Positions 39,449-49,792 of a DNA stretch of 64,000 nt are shown piece by piece; position 1 is the stretch's first letter; each line of letters opens with the position of its first letter. A model generated the notes under the pieces. It saw only the letters and a program-made list of their open reading frames with translations. It searched no databases and was not told the origin of the DNA. The stretch is from Betaproteobacteria bacterium (GTDB lineage Bacteria; Pseudomonadota; Gammaproteobacteria; Burkholderiales; Rhodocyclaceae): NCBI GenBank assembly GCA_016705475.1, contig JADIYD010000012.1, forward strand, positions 62,001-126,000, read 5' to 3'. A program made the position numbers and the translations under genes.

Positions 39449-40179
39449 GGCTTGGCCGCAACGACTCCACTGACACCGATCCGCTTCATCCTTTCCAGCG
39501 CCTTCTCAGCCGCCTCGCGACTCGCAAACGGCCCTGCCCGAACACGAGTTTTCTTGCCCTGCGGCGTATCCAGAGGCTCGCTGTAAGTCTTGATGCCCTC
39601 CTCGCCGAGTTTGGCCTTCAAGTTCTTGACATTCGCCTCGTTGGAAAAGGCACCGATCAGCACCAGATATTCCCCAGCCTTCGCTGCGGCCGGCTTGGTC
39701 TCGGCGGCCTGACCGGCCAAAATAGCTGCCGCCCGCTTGGCGTCTTCCGCCTTGGGCTTCTCCAGCGGTTTTTCGGGTGTTTTGGCGGCCGCTTTTTCCG
39801 GGGCTTTTTCGGGCTTTACCACTGGCTTTTCAACGGGCTTTTCTGCCTGCCTGGCATCCTTGGCGACCTCGACGATGCGAGCGGTCGGCTTGACCGACGG
39901 ATCGAGCACAGCGGCCTCTGGGCTAACGGCCGCCGCCGAAACGGGGGGCTCGGCGGGCTTGGGCGCTGCTCGCTCGACGGGTGCCGCTGCAAATTTCGGC
40001 GCAAACGGCTTTTCGTCCTGTCCGGGAATGCGTATCTCGACATCCTGCACGGTCTGGCGCGGTTCGTGGTCCATCACCATGGGCAACACGACGGCAACCA
40101 CGGATACGAAGAATATCGCCCCGACCAGTCGGCGGCGGGCGCGTTTCTTGATGTGCAACTGGGCGTCGTTGTCGTCCAT
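39445..40179 (-). CDS. SPOR-domain protein (DedD-like)
   Basis: Bitopic protein of 244 residues: basic cytoplasmic N-terminus, TM about 19-35, a long Lys/Pro/Glu/Ala-rich spacer, and a C-terminal SPOR domain (about 168-242; YLVLIGAFSNEANVKNLKAK) that binds glycan strands at the division septum. The folC-dedD-cvpA-purF order supports a DedD role in cell division. Confidence 0.87.
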   Translation of the reverse strand: MDDNDAQLHIKKRARRRLVGAIFFVSVVAVVLPMVMDHEPRQTVQDVEIRIPGQDEKPFAPKFAAAPVERAAPKPAEPPVSAAAVSPEAAVLDPSVKPTARIVEVAKDARQAEKPVEKPVVKPEKAPEKAAAKTPEKPLEKPKAEDAKRAAAILAGQAAETKPAAAKAGEYLVLIGAFSNEANVKNLKAKLGEEGIKTYSEPLDTPQGKKTRVRAGPFASREAAEKALERMKRIGVSGVVAAKP

Positions 40180-40181
40180 GA

Positions 40182-41492
40182 CTATGGGCTTTTCCGAAGC
40201 GTTTCTAGCGCACCGGCTACCGTGTAGAAAGATCCAAAGGCGAGGATTCTATCACTTTCAGCAGCCTGCCCCTTGGCCGCTTGCATGGCGGCCTGCGGCG
40301 AAGCATGGCAAATCACGTCGCCGCCAAGCTTCGTTTCGGCAATGATCGCCGCCAACGCCTCGGCTCTCGTCCCTCTCGGCCCCTCCAGCGTCGCCAAGTG
40401 CCAGACATCGACCTTGTCCTTCAAAGGCGCCAGCGCTCCGACGATATCCTTGTCGTTCAGCATGCCCAGCACGACGAGAGTCTGGTTGAAAAACCCCATG
40501 CTCGACAGGTTGTCGGCGAGAACGCGGATCGCCTGCGGGTTATGTCCAACATCGAGTACGATGGCCGGCTTGCCGGGAACGACCTGAAAACGTCCGGGCA
40601 GTTCGGTTTCGATCAGGCCGGGGCGGATGGCTTGCATGGTCACCGGCAGTTTGTTGCCCAGGGCATCGAGCGCAGCCAGCGCAACGGCGGCGTTGTAGAG
40701 CTGGGTCGGGCCACGCAGGCCGGGATAGGCCAGTGCGCGCTTGATCAACTGCGCCCCCGAGCGACACCACCAGCGCCATTGCAGGCGGTTTTCATTGGTT
40801 TCGGCACTTGGCCGCTCGAAGCCGAAATCACGGCCGATCAGGCGCAGATCGGCGCCGATGGACGCCGCGTGGTCAAGCAGGCTTTGCGGCGGATTCGGGT
40901 CGGCGCACAAAGCCGGTTTGCCAGCGCGGTAGATGCCGGCCTTTTCGAAGCCGATGCTCTCGCGGTCCGGGCCCAGCCAGTCGGTGTGATCAAGCGCCAC
41001 CGTGGTCACGATGGAAACATCGGGTTCATAGGCGTTGACCGCATCAAGCCGTCCGCCGAGGCCGACTTCGAGAATCGCGGCTTCGACGCCGGCTTCGGCA
41101 AAGACCTCCCAGGCGGCGAGCGTACCGAATTCGAAATAGGTCAGCGCGACATTGCCAGCCTGTTGGCGCGCCGCTTCGACGCGAGCAAAAGCGGCACACA
41201 AGGCGTCATTACTGACCGACCTGCCGTTCAGGCGCACCCGTTCGTTGTAGGCCAGCAGGTGCGGCGATGTGTAGCAACCGACCTTGTAGCCGGCACGATC
41301 AATGATGTTTTCCAGATAGGCACAGGTCGAACCCTTGCCGTTGGTGCCACCGACGACAATAACCGGGCAGTGTTGAATCTGCCCGAGCACCGCCTTGACT
41401 TGCCGGATACGATCGAGGCCCAACTCGATGCCGGCCTGACCTTTGGGGTGCAGTCCTTCGAGATGGGCCAGCCACTCTTCGAGAGTCTTCAA
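40182..41492 (-). CDS. folC: Dihydrofolate synthase / folylpolyglutamate synthase
   Basis: Mur-ligase-type enzyme of 436 residues that adds glutamate to dihydropteroate and folates. The P loop reads VVGGTNGKGSTCAYLE and the omega loop YTSPHLLAYNERVR. Start overlaps the accD stop by four bases. Normal length. Confidence 0.94.
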   Translation of the reverse strand: MKTLEEWLAHLEGLHPKGQAGIELGLDRIRQVKAVLGQIQHCPVIVVGGTNGKGSTCAYLENIIDRAGYKVGCYTSPHLLAYNERVRLNGRSVSNDALCAAFARVEAARQQAGNVALTYFEFGTLAAWEVFAEAGVEAAILEVGLGGRLDAVNAYEPDVSIVTTVALDHTDWLGPDRESIGFEKAGIYRAGKPALCADPNPPQSLLDHAASIGADLRLIGRDFGFERPSAETNENRLQWRWWCRSGAQLIKRALAYPGLRGPTQLYNAAVALAALDALGNKLPVTMQAIRPGLIETELPGRFQVVPGKPAIVLDVGHNPQAIRVLADNLSSMGFFNQTLVVLGMLNDKDIVGALAPLKDKVDVWHLATLEGPRGTRAEALAAIIAETKLGGDVICHASPQAAMQAAKGQAAESDRILAFGSFYTVAGALETLRKSP

Positions 41493-42360
41493 GCGACAGC
41501 CGGCAGTTTCTGCAGAAGCGCCAGCACGCGGGCAACCTGATCACGCAATTCGCGGCGGTCGACGATCATGTCGATGGCGCCCTTTTCCAGGATGAACTCG
41601 GAACGCTGGAAGCCTTCCGGCAGGGTTTCGCGCACGGTCTGCTCGATGACGCGCGGCCCGGCAAAGCCGATCAGGGCCTTCGGCTCGGCAATGACGATGT
41701 CGCCGACAAAGGCAAACGAGGCGGAAACGCCACCCATGGTCGGATCGGTCAGAATGGAGATGAACGGTTGTCCAGCTTCTGATAGCTTGGTCAGGGCAGC
41801 CGTCGTCTTGGCCATCTGCATCAGCGAGAAGAGGCCTTCCTGCATGCGCGCGCCACCGGATGCGGTGATGCAGATGAAGGGCATTTTTTGCTCGACTGCC
41901 GTCTGCACGCCACGTACGAAGCGCTCGCCGAGCACCGAGCCCATCGAGCCGCCCATGAAGTCGAACTCGAAAGCGGCAGCAACGACCGGCATGGTCTTGA
42001 TGGCGCCCTGCAACACCACCAGCGAATCGCTTTCGCCACTGGATTCGTTGGCATCCATGAGGCGGTCGGGATAGCGCTTGGAATCCTTGAACTTGAGGCT
42101 GTCCACCGGCAACACCTCGGCGCCGATTTCGAAACGACCTTCGGCATCAAGCAACAGATCAAGGCGCTGACGGGCATTGATCCGGTTGTGGTGACCACAC
42201 TTGGGACAGACATTCAGGTTGTTTTCCAGATCGGTGGCGTAGAGCACGGCCTCGCAGGACGGGCATTTGCTCCACAGACCTTCCGGCAGGTTGCCACGAC
42301 GTTGCTGGGCGCCTTGTTCGCGCTTGATCTTGGGGGCAGCAGTTTGGTCAGCCAGCTCAT
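41489..42360 (-). CDS. accD: Acetyl-CoA carboxylase carboxyltransferase subunit beta (one-base break near the start)
   Basis: Carboxyltransferase beta subunit, about 290 residues when corrected, for malonyl-CoA synthesis. The downstream frame (to 42247) holds the zinc CPKCGHHNR and the crotonase-type core with GGSMGSVLGERFVRG and SGGARMQEG. The true N-terminus is MSWLTKLLPP from ATG 42360, which overlaps the trpA stop, but a C run near 42331-42336 is one base short (five C for an expected six), shifting the frame before the first zinc pair CPSC. Probably a sequencing error, as the gene is essential. Confidence 0.85.
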
Positions 42361-43163
42361 TTTTTCACCTCATCCACACCGCGACGAATATCTGCAACCA
42401 AGGCTTTCACGTTGGCGCAGGCAGTTTCCGCCGTTGATTTTTCAATTTCTTCAATAATTCGGCTGCCGACCACAACTGCGTCGGCAATGGCGGCAATGCG
42501 TGCTGCGGTCGACGCGTCACGGATCCCAAAACCGACACCAACCGGCAGACCGGTCTTTTCGCGGATCAGCGGCAGGCGCTCGGCCACTGCATCGACATTA
42601 AGCGCCCCGGAGCCGGTCACACCGGCCAGCGAGACGTAATAAACATAGCCGCTGGCGATTTCGGCCACGTGGGCGATGCGCTCGGCGTTGGAGGTTGGCG
42701 CCAGCAGGAAGATCGGGTCCATGCCGTTGGCCTTCATGGTCGCGCCAAAGGCAGCCGCCTCTTCCGGCGGGTAATCGACGACCAGCACCCCGTCCACACC
42801 GGCCTGTGCGGCGGCAGCAGCAAATTGGTCGAGACCCATGGCCTCAATCGGATTGGCGTAACCCATCAGGACGACCGGCGTCGTGCTGTCAGTTTTGCGG
42901 AATTCGACGACCAGGCCCAGCACCTTGCGTAGCGTCATGCCCTTGGCCAGCGCGCGCTCGGAAGCACGCTGGATGGTCGGACCATCGGCCATCGGATCGG
43001 AGAACGGCACGCCCAGTTCGATAACATCGGCGCCGGCTTCAACCAGCGTGTGCATTAGCGGCAGGGTCAGCGCGGCATCCGGATCGCCGGCCGTGATGAA
43101 GGGAATCAGCGCCTTGCGGCCTTCGCCATTGAGGCGTTCAAAAGCGGACTTGATGCGCGACAT
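42357..43163 (-). CDS. trpA: Tryptophan synthase alpha chain
   Basis: TIM-barrel lyase of 268 residues that releases indole from indole-3-glycerol phosphate and passes it to TrpB. Visible motifs are FITAGDP, ELGVPFSDPMADGPTIQ and GVTG with the late phosphate-binding loop GVGFGIRD. ATG overlaps the trpB TGA (TGATG) and its stop overlaps accD. Confidence 0.95.
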   Translation of the reverse strand: MSRIKSAFERLNGEGRKALIPFITAGDPDAALTLPLMHTLVEAGADVIELGVPFSDPMADGPTIQRASERALAKGMTLRKVLGLVVEFRKTDSTTPVVLMGYANPIEAMGLDQFAAAAAQAGVDGVLVVDYPPEEAAAFGATMKANGMDPIFLLAPTSNAERIAHVAEIASGYVYYVSLAGVTGSGALNVDAVAERLPLIREKTGLPVGVGFGIRDASTAARIAAIADAVVVGSRIIEEIEKSTAETACANVKALVADIRRGVDEVKK

Positions 43164-44363
43164 CAGAAAACAATCCCGGATTTTTCGGCCACGGTGTGCA
43201 TGTCCTTGTCACCCCGACCGGAGAGGTTGACGAGCAGAATTCTGTCCTTGGCCAGCGTCGGTGCCAGCTTGGCGGCGTAGGCCAAAGCGTGGCTCGACTC
43301 GAGCGCCGGGATGATGCCTTCGATGCGGCACAGGGTGTGGAAGGCGGCCAGCGCTTCGCTGTCCGTCACCGGCTGATATTCGGCACGGCCCAGATCCTTG
43401 AGCCAGGCGTGCTCCGGACCGACACCCGGATAATCGAGGCCGGCCGAGACCGAATGGGTCTCGATGATCTGGCCATTTTCGTCCTGCAATAGATAGGTCC
43501 GGTTGCCGTGCAGCACACCGGGCACACCGGCGGTCAGCGAAGCCGAGTGGCGGCCCGTTTCCATGCCGTCACCCGCCGCTTCGACGCCGATCAGGCGAAC
43601 GCCTTCGACGTTGATGTACGGGTAAAAGATGCCCATGGCGTTGGAACCGCCACCGACGCAGGCGATCACCGCATCCGGCTGACGGCCAACCATTTCCCGG
43701 CATCTGCTCAATGCACTCTTCGCCGATGATTTTCTGGAAATCGCGGACCAGCATCGGATACGGATGTGGCCCCGCGACCGTGCCGATGATGTAGAAGGTG
43801 TTGTGGATATTGGTGACCCAGTCGCGCATCGCTTCGTTGAGCGCGTCCTTGAGCGTCTTCGATCCGGATTCGACCGGCACGACAGTAGCGCCGAGCAGTT
43901 TCATGCGATAGACGTTGGCCGCCTGGCGCTTGACGTCCTCGCTGCCCATGTACACCACGCACTCCATGCCATAGCGGGCGGCTACGGTGGCTGTGGCGAC
44001 GCCGTGCTGACCGGCGCCAGTTTCGGCGATGACGCGCGGCTTGCCCATGCGTCGGGCGAGCATGGCCTGGCCAATGCAGTTGTTAACCTTGTGAGCGCCG
44101 GTGTGGTTCAGGTCTTCGCGCTTGAGATAAATCTGCGCGCCACCGAGCATCTCCGACCAGCGCTTGGCATGATAGATCGGCGACGGGCGGCCGACGAAAT
44201 GCTTGAGCTCGTACTCGTATTCGGCCCGGAAAGCGGGATCAGCCTGCGCTGTCACGTAAGCAGCCTTCAGCTCATCGAGTGCGCCAAACAGCGTCTCGGC
44301 GACGAACACACCACCATAGGGACCGAAATGGCCTTTGGCATCGGGGAAGTTATATTGACTCAT
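43163..44363 (-). CDS. trpB: Tryptophan synthase beta chain (one-base insertion at about 43697)
   Basis: PLP enzyme, 399 residues when corrected. N-terminal part from ATG 44363 (MSQYNFPDAKGHFGPYGG) contains the PLP lysine segment NHTGAHKVNNCIGQA. After QMP the frame is lost at a run GGG (43696-43698) where GG is expected; the second part continues GRQPDAVIACVGGGSNAMG to the stop. The span is 1201 bases, one more than a multiple of three. Flanks are intact and the operon is tight, so a sequencing error is likelier than a pseudogene. Confidence 0.88.
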
Positions 44364-44976
44364 CGGCTTTCCGTACAGCCGCCACGAAGGCAGCGATTTT
44401 TGAGTGATCCTTGATTCCCTTGCCCGCTTCCACGCCTGACGACACATCGACCGCTACCGGACGCACGCGCCGTATGGCATCGCCGATGTTATCTGCGGTC
44501 AGTCCGCCGGAAAGCACGAGATACGACGGCAAATTTGACGGAATCAGCGTCCAGTCGAAGACATGGCCACCGCCGCCGTAGCCCTCGACAAAGGCATCCA
44601 GCAACACACCCCGGGCGTCGGGAAACGAGCTGGCGAATTCTACCAGATCAAGCCCCGGCCTCACCCGTGCCGCCCGCAGATAGGGTCTGGCGAACTGGCT
44701 GCAATAAGCTGCATCCTCATCACCATGAAACTGCAGGACGTTGATGGGCAAGGCTTCGCAGGCGGCGCGCACAAATTCCGGCGCTTCGTTCACAAAGAGT
44801 CCAACCACATCGACGAAAGGCGGAATCCGCCTCGCCAGTTCGGCCGCACGCTGCGGGGTGATGTAACGCGGACTGGGCGGATAGAAGACGAAACCGATCG
44901 CGTCAGCGCCGGCTGCAACAGCGGCATCAACGTCCTCTTCGCGGGTCAGGCCACAGATTTTGATCCGTGTTTTCAT
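44350..44976 (-). CDS. trpF: Phosphoribosylanthranilate isomerase
   Basis: TIM-barrel isomerase of 208 residues in tryptophan synthesis. Catalytic Cys in KICGLTR, IGFVFYPPSPRY and the late DVSSGVEAGKGIKD motif are present. It overlaps trpB by 14 bases. Its start lies 11 bases after dispersed repeat copy 7, which separates it from truA. Confidence 0.95.
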   Translation of the reverse strand: MKTRIKICGLTREEDVDAAVAAGADAIGFVFYPPSPRYITPQRAAELARRIPPFVDVVGLFVNEAPEFVRAACEALPINVLQFHGDEDAAYCSQFARPYLRAARVRPGLDLVEFASSFPDARGVLLDAFVEGYGGGGHVFDWTLIPSNLPSYLVLSGGLTADNIGDAIRRVRPVAVDVSSGVEAGKGIKDHSKIAAFVAAVRKADESI

Positions 44977-44986
44977 GAATTATTCA

Positions 44987-45026
44987 TTCCTGCGGTCAAC
45001 CGGAAAAAATGGCCAAATTTGAAAAC
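44987..45026 (-). repeat. Dispersed repeat, copy 7
   Basis: On the minus strand GTTTTCAAATTTGGCCA, a T run and CCGGTTGACCGCAGGAA. It fills the gap between the truA stop (16 bases away) and trpF start (10 bases away). Confidence 0.8.
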
Positions 45027-45042
45027 GCGACTGCCGAAAGCA

Positions 45043-45831
45043 TCATTTCAACAATCCATCGAGAAAATCATCGTCCGGATCTGGCAGCCCCCAGTGTGGC
45101 TCATAGATCGGGCCACGGAAGTAAAGGCCATCCGGTGAAAACGTGGGCGCTGCTAGCGTTCGATCCTTCATATGCAGCAACGCATCGATCCAGTCGGGCG
45201 ATTGTGCCCCCTTGCCAATATAGACCAAGGTACCGACGAGATTGCGCACCATGTGATGCAGGAAGGCGCTCGCCTCGAAGTCGAAGACAAACATGCTGCC
45301 GCACTGCCTGACCTCGGCCCGCGCCAAGGTTTTCACCGGCGACTTGGCCTGACAGCCCGCCGCCCTGAAAGCCGAAAAATCATGCTCGCCAAGCAGTCGA
45401 CCGCAGGCGTCCTGCATTGACGCAAGCGCCAGCTCTCCATGAAACCAGCCGACCCGCCCCGCCCACAAGCCTGGCCTCTGCGGCCGATTGAGCAGCAAAT
45501 AGCGGTAACGCCGCCCCCGGGCACTGAAGCGCGCATGAAACTCGTCATCCACCGCTTGCGCCCATCGCACGGCAACGCCTGCCGGCAAATTCGAATTGAC
45601 GCCACGCACCCAGGCCGTCAGCGGACGGTCCACCAAGGTTTCAAAATGGACGACCTGATGACTCGCATGAACGCCGGCATCGGTCCGCCCTGCACACATG
45701 ACACCGACCGACATCCCGGCGATTTCCCGCAACGCCGACTCCAGTGCATCCTGCACCGTGCCACCACCGGCCTGACTCTGCCAGCCGTGGAATGCGGTAC
45801 CGCAGTATTCGACACCCAACGCAATTCTCAC
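45043..45831 (-). CDS. truA: tRNA pseudouridine(38-40) synthase TruA
   Basis: Pseudouridine synthase of 262 residues acting on the anticodon stem of several tRNAs. Catalytic Asp lies in CAGRTDAGVHASHQVVHF. GTG 45831 gives the expected opening RIALGVEYCGTAFHGWQ and overlaps the upstream stop (GTGA); the frame continues upstream but inside the preceding gene. Confidence 0.93.
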   Translation of the reverse strand: MRIALGVEYCGTAFHGWQSQAGGGTVQDALESALREIAGMSVGVMCAGRTDAGVHASHQVVHFETLVDRPLTAWVRGVNSNLPAGVAVRWAQAVDDEFHARFSARGRRYRYLLLNRPQRPGLWAGRVGWFHGELALASMQDACGRLLGEHDFSAFRAAGCQAKSPVKTLARAEVRQCGSMFVFDFEASAFLHHMVRNLVGTLVYIGKGAQSPDWIDALLHMKDRTLAAPTFSPDGLYFRGPIYEPHWGLPDPDDDFLDGLLK

Positions 45832-46421
45832 AACAAAGCCGCTCCGATCAATCCAAGTCCCGATATTGCCACCAACACCGTGTCGCGTCGCATCCAAGGC
45901 GCCAGACTCAGCTGTAGCGACGTCCGCCCGCCCGGCACCGATGGCTGATCCCTCAGCATCCGCTTCCAGCTACCCTTTTCCATTGGCGCCTCCAGATTTT
46001 CAAGGACCAGCGACAAGCGAACGACGATGCGCTCGATATCCACGCCCATGAAACGAACGGGCTGCAACAGCCCCCACAATCCGCCCACCACCCCTTCATG
46101 CCCAAGTCGCTGAAAAAGCCAGGCCAGGCAAGCCAGCATCGTCACCAGGCGCGCTGCCTGCATATTGGCTTCGGCAACGCCTTCAAAGGTCGGCGCCCAG
46201 GCCAGATCATGCAGCGCCTCGCCGGGCGTGTTGTAGGCCAGGATGAGCCAGAGTGTCAGCAACAGCCAGCGAGCCCGCCAGACAAAGGACCACCAGCGGC
46301 CAACCAAGGCCGGCGTCTGCAGCAGAAGTGCTGCGACGAGCAGGCCAAGGCCGGCAGAGCCGACGAATTGCACGCCGGCAACCGCTGCCAACCAGATGAT
46401 CAATGCGCAAGAAGGATGCAA
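45828..46421 (-). CDS. CbiQ/EcfT-like membrane protein
   Basis: Integral membrane protein of about 197 residues resembling the T component of ECF transporters (CbiQ-like), with several N-terminal TM helices and a coupling-region-like segment ERIVVRLSLVLENLEA. The start is placed at TTG 46421 (MHPSCALIIWLAAVAG); the frame extends to ATG 46472, but that would run through the fimV terminator. No ATPase or S component is nearby, so transport is unproven. Confidence 0.65.
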   Translation of the reverse strand: MHPSCALIIWLAAVAGVQFVGSAGLGLLVAALLLQTPALVGRWWSFVWRARWLLLTLWLILAYNTPGEALHDLAWAPTFEGVAEANMQAARLVTMLACLAWLFQRLGHEGVVGGLWGLLQPVRFMGVDIERIVVRLSLVLENLEAPMEKGSWKRMLRDQPSVPGGRTSLQLSLAPWMRRDTVLVAISGLGLIGAALL

Positions 46422-46430
46422 ACCGGGTTC

Positions 46431-46460
46431 CCAAAAAGCACAAAGCCCCTTGCGGGGCCC
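46431..46460 (-). terminator. Terminator after fimV
   Basis: On the minus strand GCCCC-GCAA-GGGGC forms a stem (46458-46445) followed by TTTGTGCTTTTT. Confidence 0.75.
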
Positions 46461-46483
46461 TATGCCGATCACAAGCCTGAATT

Positions 46484-49400
46484 CTAACCGCCCAAGCGGC
46501 CGAGTATCGTGCGAGCCTGTTCAACGAGGTCAACCGAACCCTCGCCGACCACTTCCTGAAGCAGCTCGCGGGCCCCTTCCAGGTCGCCCATTTCCTCGTA
46601 GGCCTTGGCCAGGTCGAGCTTGGTATTGACCTCTTCCCATTGCTCACTGTGCACCGGCTCCGCTTCAGAAACCGCCTCAACTGCTAACGGCACATCCGGT
46701 TGCGAGGCTTCAATAGGCGCGGCAGTTGATTCTGCAGGTGCTGACTCCGGTGGCGCCGACAGATCGAGATTGATCGAACCGATGTCGAACTCCTGCGTCC
46801 CCATCGGCTGGCCAAGGAACATCGAGTCCGTCAGCTTGACATCAAACTCAAGCGAATCGGTATCGACAGCACCCGCATTGACGACAGTAGCAGCCAACTT
46901 GGCATTATCCTCTTCGGCGCCAAAATTCAGGATATTGGAATCAATCAGGGTGTCGGTGCCGGCCATCTGGTTGACCACCGTCTTCGACATCGCTGCATCC
47001 TGATCGTGACCAAAATCAATGGACGGGACATCGTCCTGGCGGGAGTCTTCTGCACGCAATTCGTCGGGCACCGGCTCTCCACCAACCCAGGTCCCCAGAC
47101 CAACATCAATATCGTCAGCCATCTCTGCGGTGGCCGACGGCATTACCAACGTCCCCTCCGGAGAGAAATCAGGTGCTGATACAGCAGGATCTTCGCTGAT
47201 CGTCTGCTCAGCAACCGTAAAATCAAGATCCAGCCCTGAAACGCTCATGTCTTCCGGCGGAGCAGCTTCCGCGACAACCGGCGTCATGTCGCCACCCAGA
47301 TCGAAATCAAGTGCGTCCGCGTCATTCACCGAAACCACGGTATCGGTATACGCCCCAACGTCGGCATCTGCGGCCATCTGGCTCATGATCTCGGGAGCGA
47401 CCGTCTCTGCGCCAAGGTCAAAATCGAGGGTCATTGCATCCTGACTGAAGTCCATGGCCTCAGCAGCCGTATCGCGTTCAGCCTGCGGCTGTGGCTCTTT
47501 TGGAAGAACCATCGTGTCCCGCTCGAACTCGTCAGAAATATCCAGCGCGGCAGGCACATCCTCTACGACGGGCGCCTGTTCAGGCTCAGGAAGTGTCGCT
47601 AAGGACTCAGGCATCTCAGCCGGAACATCGACAGGCAAATCTGCCATCGGCACTTTCGGCACATCCGAAGCTGATTGAGCGTGCGAAGCCGAATAAAGCG
47701 GGTTGTTCGGATCAAGCGCCAAGCCAAGCGCCGCCACTTTTGCCCAGTCCGGACCAACACCCGCCGTTTGGGCGTACAACTCACCAGCCAGCGTTTCAAA
47801 CTGCTTTACGCTGTTGCGATTTGCGTAAATTTCAAGCAGCTTGGCGTGAATGGCCGTGCGCTGCGGATCCTTCTGCAATGCCTCAAGAAGAATTTCCTCG
47901 GCCTGCGTGTCGCGACCATAGGCCATGTAGACATCAGCCTCGGCAACCGGATCGACCTCATCGGTATCAATCGTGCCTGGGCCGGTCTGGCTGAATTCAC
48001 CTGTCTGCGGAGGCGTATTCCCAGTATCGATGCTCTGGCCACCGGTCATGCGGAAGACGGAATTGGGACCAAGGCTGGACGGCATCGGTAGCGCGGTCGT
48101 CTCAACCGATGCACTTCTGGCACGGCGACGGCTGTATAGGAAATAACCCGCCAGCAGGGCAAGAATGCCGCCCCCACCAACCAACGGCAGCGGATCTTCG
48201 AGCAACGCATCGACCAAACCCGGCTCGGGTGCAGGCTCAGGAGCCACCACTTTCGGCGCCGCCGGTTTCGGAGGCTCCACCGGCTTGGGTGGTTCAACGG
48301 GTTTTACCGGCTCAGCCGGCTTTGCTGGCTCAGCCACCTTCGGCGGCTCGACAGGCTTGGGCGCCTCGACAACCTTTTGCTCAACCGGCTTTGGCACCTC
48401 GACCGGCTTGGGTGGCTCGACCGGCTTAACCACTTCGGCAATCTTGGGCTCTTCCTTCTTGGCTGGCGGTTGCTGCAATTCGGCCAACTTCTGGTTTTTC
48501 ATCTCCAGAAGTTTCTGCAACTCATTGACGTTCTTCTCCAGCGCTTGCAGGCGATCCTGCGCGTCCTTGAGCGCCTTGTCCTTGGCAACCTGGTCGGCAG
48601 TCTCGGCAGCCTTGCTGGCGGCAACGCCCTTGGCAGCAGGGTCGGTGCGCGCCACCTTGACTTGATCCTTGGATTGATCTGCCGGCGCGGCCTTCTCTTC
48701 AACCTTGGCAGTAATCTTTCCGGCACTTGTCTGAGTCGCAGCGCCATCTGCTGCTGGCATCTTGGCGGTAGAGGCTGCCAGCTTTTGCCGATAGTCATTC
48801 CAGTCACGCGCCTGAGCAACGTAAACTTTTCTTGCCTCGGCTGGCGAGATCGACTCAACAGCCGATTGCTCGGGCATGTTCAGGATGGCGCCTGACTTCA
48901 GACGATTGACGTTCTGGGCCACGAAGGCATCCGGATTGCTCTGGAACAGGCCAACCAGCATCTGCTCAAGAGAAACCCCCTCATATTTGTTTTCGGCAGC
49001 TATCTTGCGCAAGGTTTCGCCCTGCTTCACAACATGCGACCCGGTGCGCTCCGGCTTTTGCGTGGGTTCGGCCGCAACCTTCGGCGCGGGAGCCGGACGG
49101 GGCGCAGGCGCCGCCTTGACCGGAGCCGCCCTTGATTCCCCCGCACTACCGCCACCGCGCACCGTCTCCACGATCCGCGCCTCGGATACCGGGCGCTCCG
49201 ACTGAGCAGCCCTCATCTCGGGCGGATCAAGCAGGAAGGTGTATTCACGGACCAGGCGTCCGGCTGGCCAGTTCAACTCGACCAGAAAATCGAGGAACGG
49301 TTCATTGATCGGCTTGACTGAACTCACCTTCACCACAGACTGCCCATTGGGCCGCTTCTCAACGGTGAACCTGAGATCCAGCAAGACGCTGGCGAAATCA

Positions 49401-49633
49401 ACACCGGCCTGCTTGAAGACATCCTGTGGGGCCAGACGAGCGGTCATTCCACCGAGCTCGTCCTTGGTTGCACCAATATCGAGTTCGGCCCGCAAGGGCT
49501 GCCCAATCCCCGACAGCACGGTAAGCTTGCCCAAACTGGCAGCCTCGGCAATCCACGGGGAAATTGAAAGACAAGAAGCGACAGCAAGCGCGGCAGCGCG
49601 TTTCTTGAACTTGGTATGTACAGTTCCGTTCAC
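46484..49633 (-). CDS. fimV: FimV/HubP-type polar landmark protein
   Basis: Large bitopic protein of 1049 residues. Signal peptide to about residue 31, N-terminal FimV domain (SLGKLTVLSGIGQPLRAELD), a LysM peptidoglycan-binding domain (about 197-255), coiled coil (about 350-395), a Pro/Lys/Glu/Val repeat region (coded about 48240-48475), one TM (ILALLAGYFLYSRRRA), a long acidic cytoplasmic part, and the C-terminal FimV tail motif KLDLAKAYEEMGDLEGARELL. Start GTG 49633. FimV proteins organise the pole and type IV pili, which fits the presence of a pilus locus here. Confidence 0.92.
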   Translation of the reverse strand: MNGTVHTKFKKRAAALAVASCLSISPWIAEAASLGKLTVLSGIGQPLRAELDIGATKDELGGMTARLAPQDVFKQAGVDFASVLLDLRFTVEKRPNGQSVVKVSSVKPINEPFLDFLVELNWPAGRLVREYTFLLDPPEMRAAQSERPVSEARIVETVRGGGSAGESRAAPVKAAPAPRPAPAPKVAAEPTQKPERTGSHVVKQGETLRKIAAENKYEGVSLEQMLVGLFQSNPDAFVAQNVNRLKSGAILNMPEQSAVESISPAEARKVYVAQARDWNDYRQKLAASTAKMPAADGAATQTSAGKITAKVEEKAAPADQSKDQVKVARTDPAAKGVAASKAAETADQVAKDKALKDAQDRLQALEKNVNELQKLLEMKNQKLAELQQPPAKKEEPKIAEVVKPVEPPKPVEVPKPVEQKVVEAPKPVEPPKVAEPAKPAEPVKPVEPPKPVEPPKPAAPKVVAPEPAPEPGLVDALLEDPLPLVGGGGILALLAGYFLYSRRRARSASVETTALPMPSSLGPNSVFRMTGGQSIDTGNTPPQTGEFSQTGPGTIDTDEVDPVAEADVYMAYGRDTQAEEILLEALQKDPQRTAIHAKLLEIYANRNSVKQFETLAGELYAQTAGVGPDWAKVAALGLALDPNNPLYSASHAQSASDVPKVPMADLPVDVPAEMPESLATLPEPEQAPVVEDVPAALDISDEFERDTMVLPKEPQPQAERDTAAEAMDFSQDAMTLDFDLGAETVAPEIMSQMAADADVGAYTDTVVSVNDADALDFDLGGDMTPVVAEAAPPEDMSVSGLDLDFTVAEQTISEDPAVSAPDFSPEGTLVMPSATAEMADDIDVGLGTWVGGEPVPDELRAEDSRQDDVPSIDFGHDQDAAMSKTVVNQMAGTDTLIDSNILNFGAEEDNAKLAATVVNAGAVDTDSLEFDVKLTDSMFLGQPMGTQEFDIGSINLDLSAPPESAPAESTAAPIEASQPDVPLAVEAVSEAEPVHSEQWEEVNTKLDLAKAYEEMGDLEGARELLQEVVGEGSVDLVEQARTILGRLGG

Positions 49634-49743
49634 GGCGAAACCTTGAGCGTCAATTTTGGGACTTTCAAATTAACATCATGTACTTAGCAATGCAAGCTAA
49701 ACCCGCTTCTCAAACCGGCCGCTTTTGCATATCCCCAACAAAT

Positions 49744-49772
49744 AAAAACCGGGGTCAAAGCCCCGGTTTATT
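49744..49772 (-). terminator. Terminator after asd
   Basis: AAACCGGGG and CCCCGGTTT (49746-49754 / 49761-49769) form a 9-bp stem; in the asd direction TTATTTGTT follows. Confidence 0.88.
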
Positions 49773-49792
49773 TGCTAAAAGAATGATGCCGA

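Noticed and set aside
43690..43702. Programmed frameshift in trpB
   Set aside because: No slippery heptamer with downstream structure is evident, and the same homopolymer pattern occurs in accD and aroC; error is simpler.
48240..48475. Tandem repeat or CRISPR-like array
   Set aside because: It is the degenerate Pro/Lys/Glu/Val-rich linker of FimV, in frame and without regular spacers. No CRISPR array was seen anywhere.
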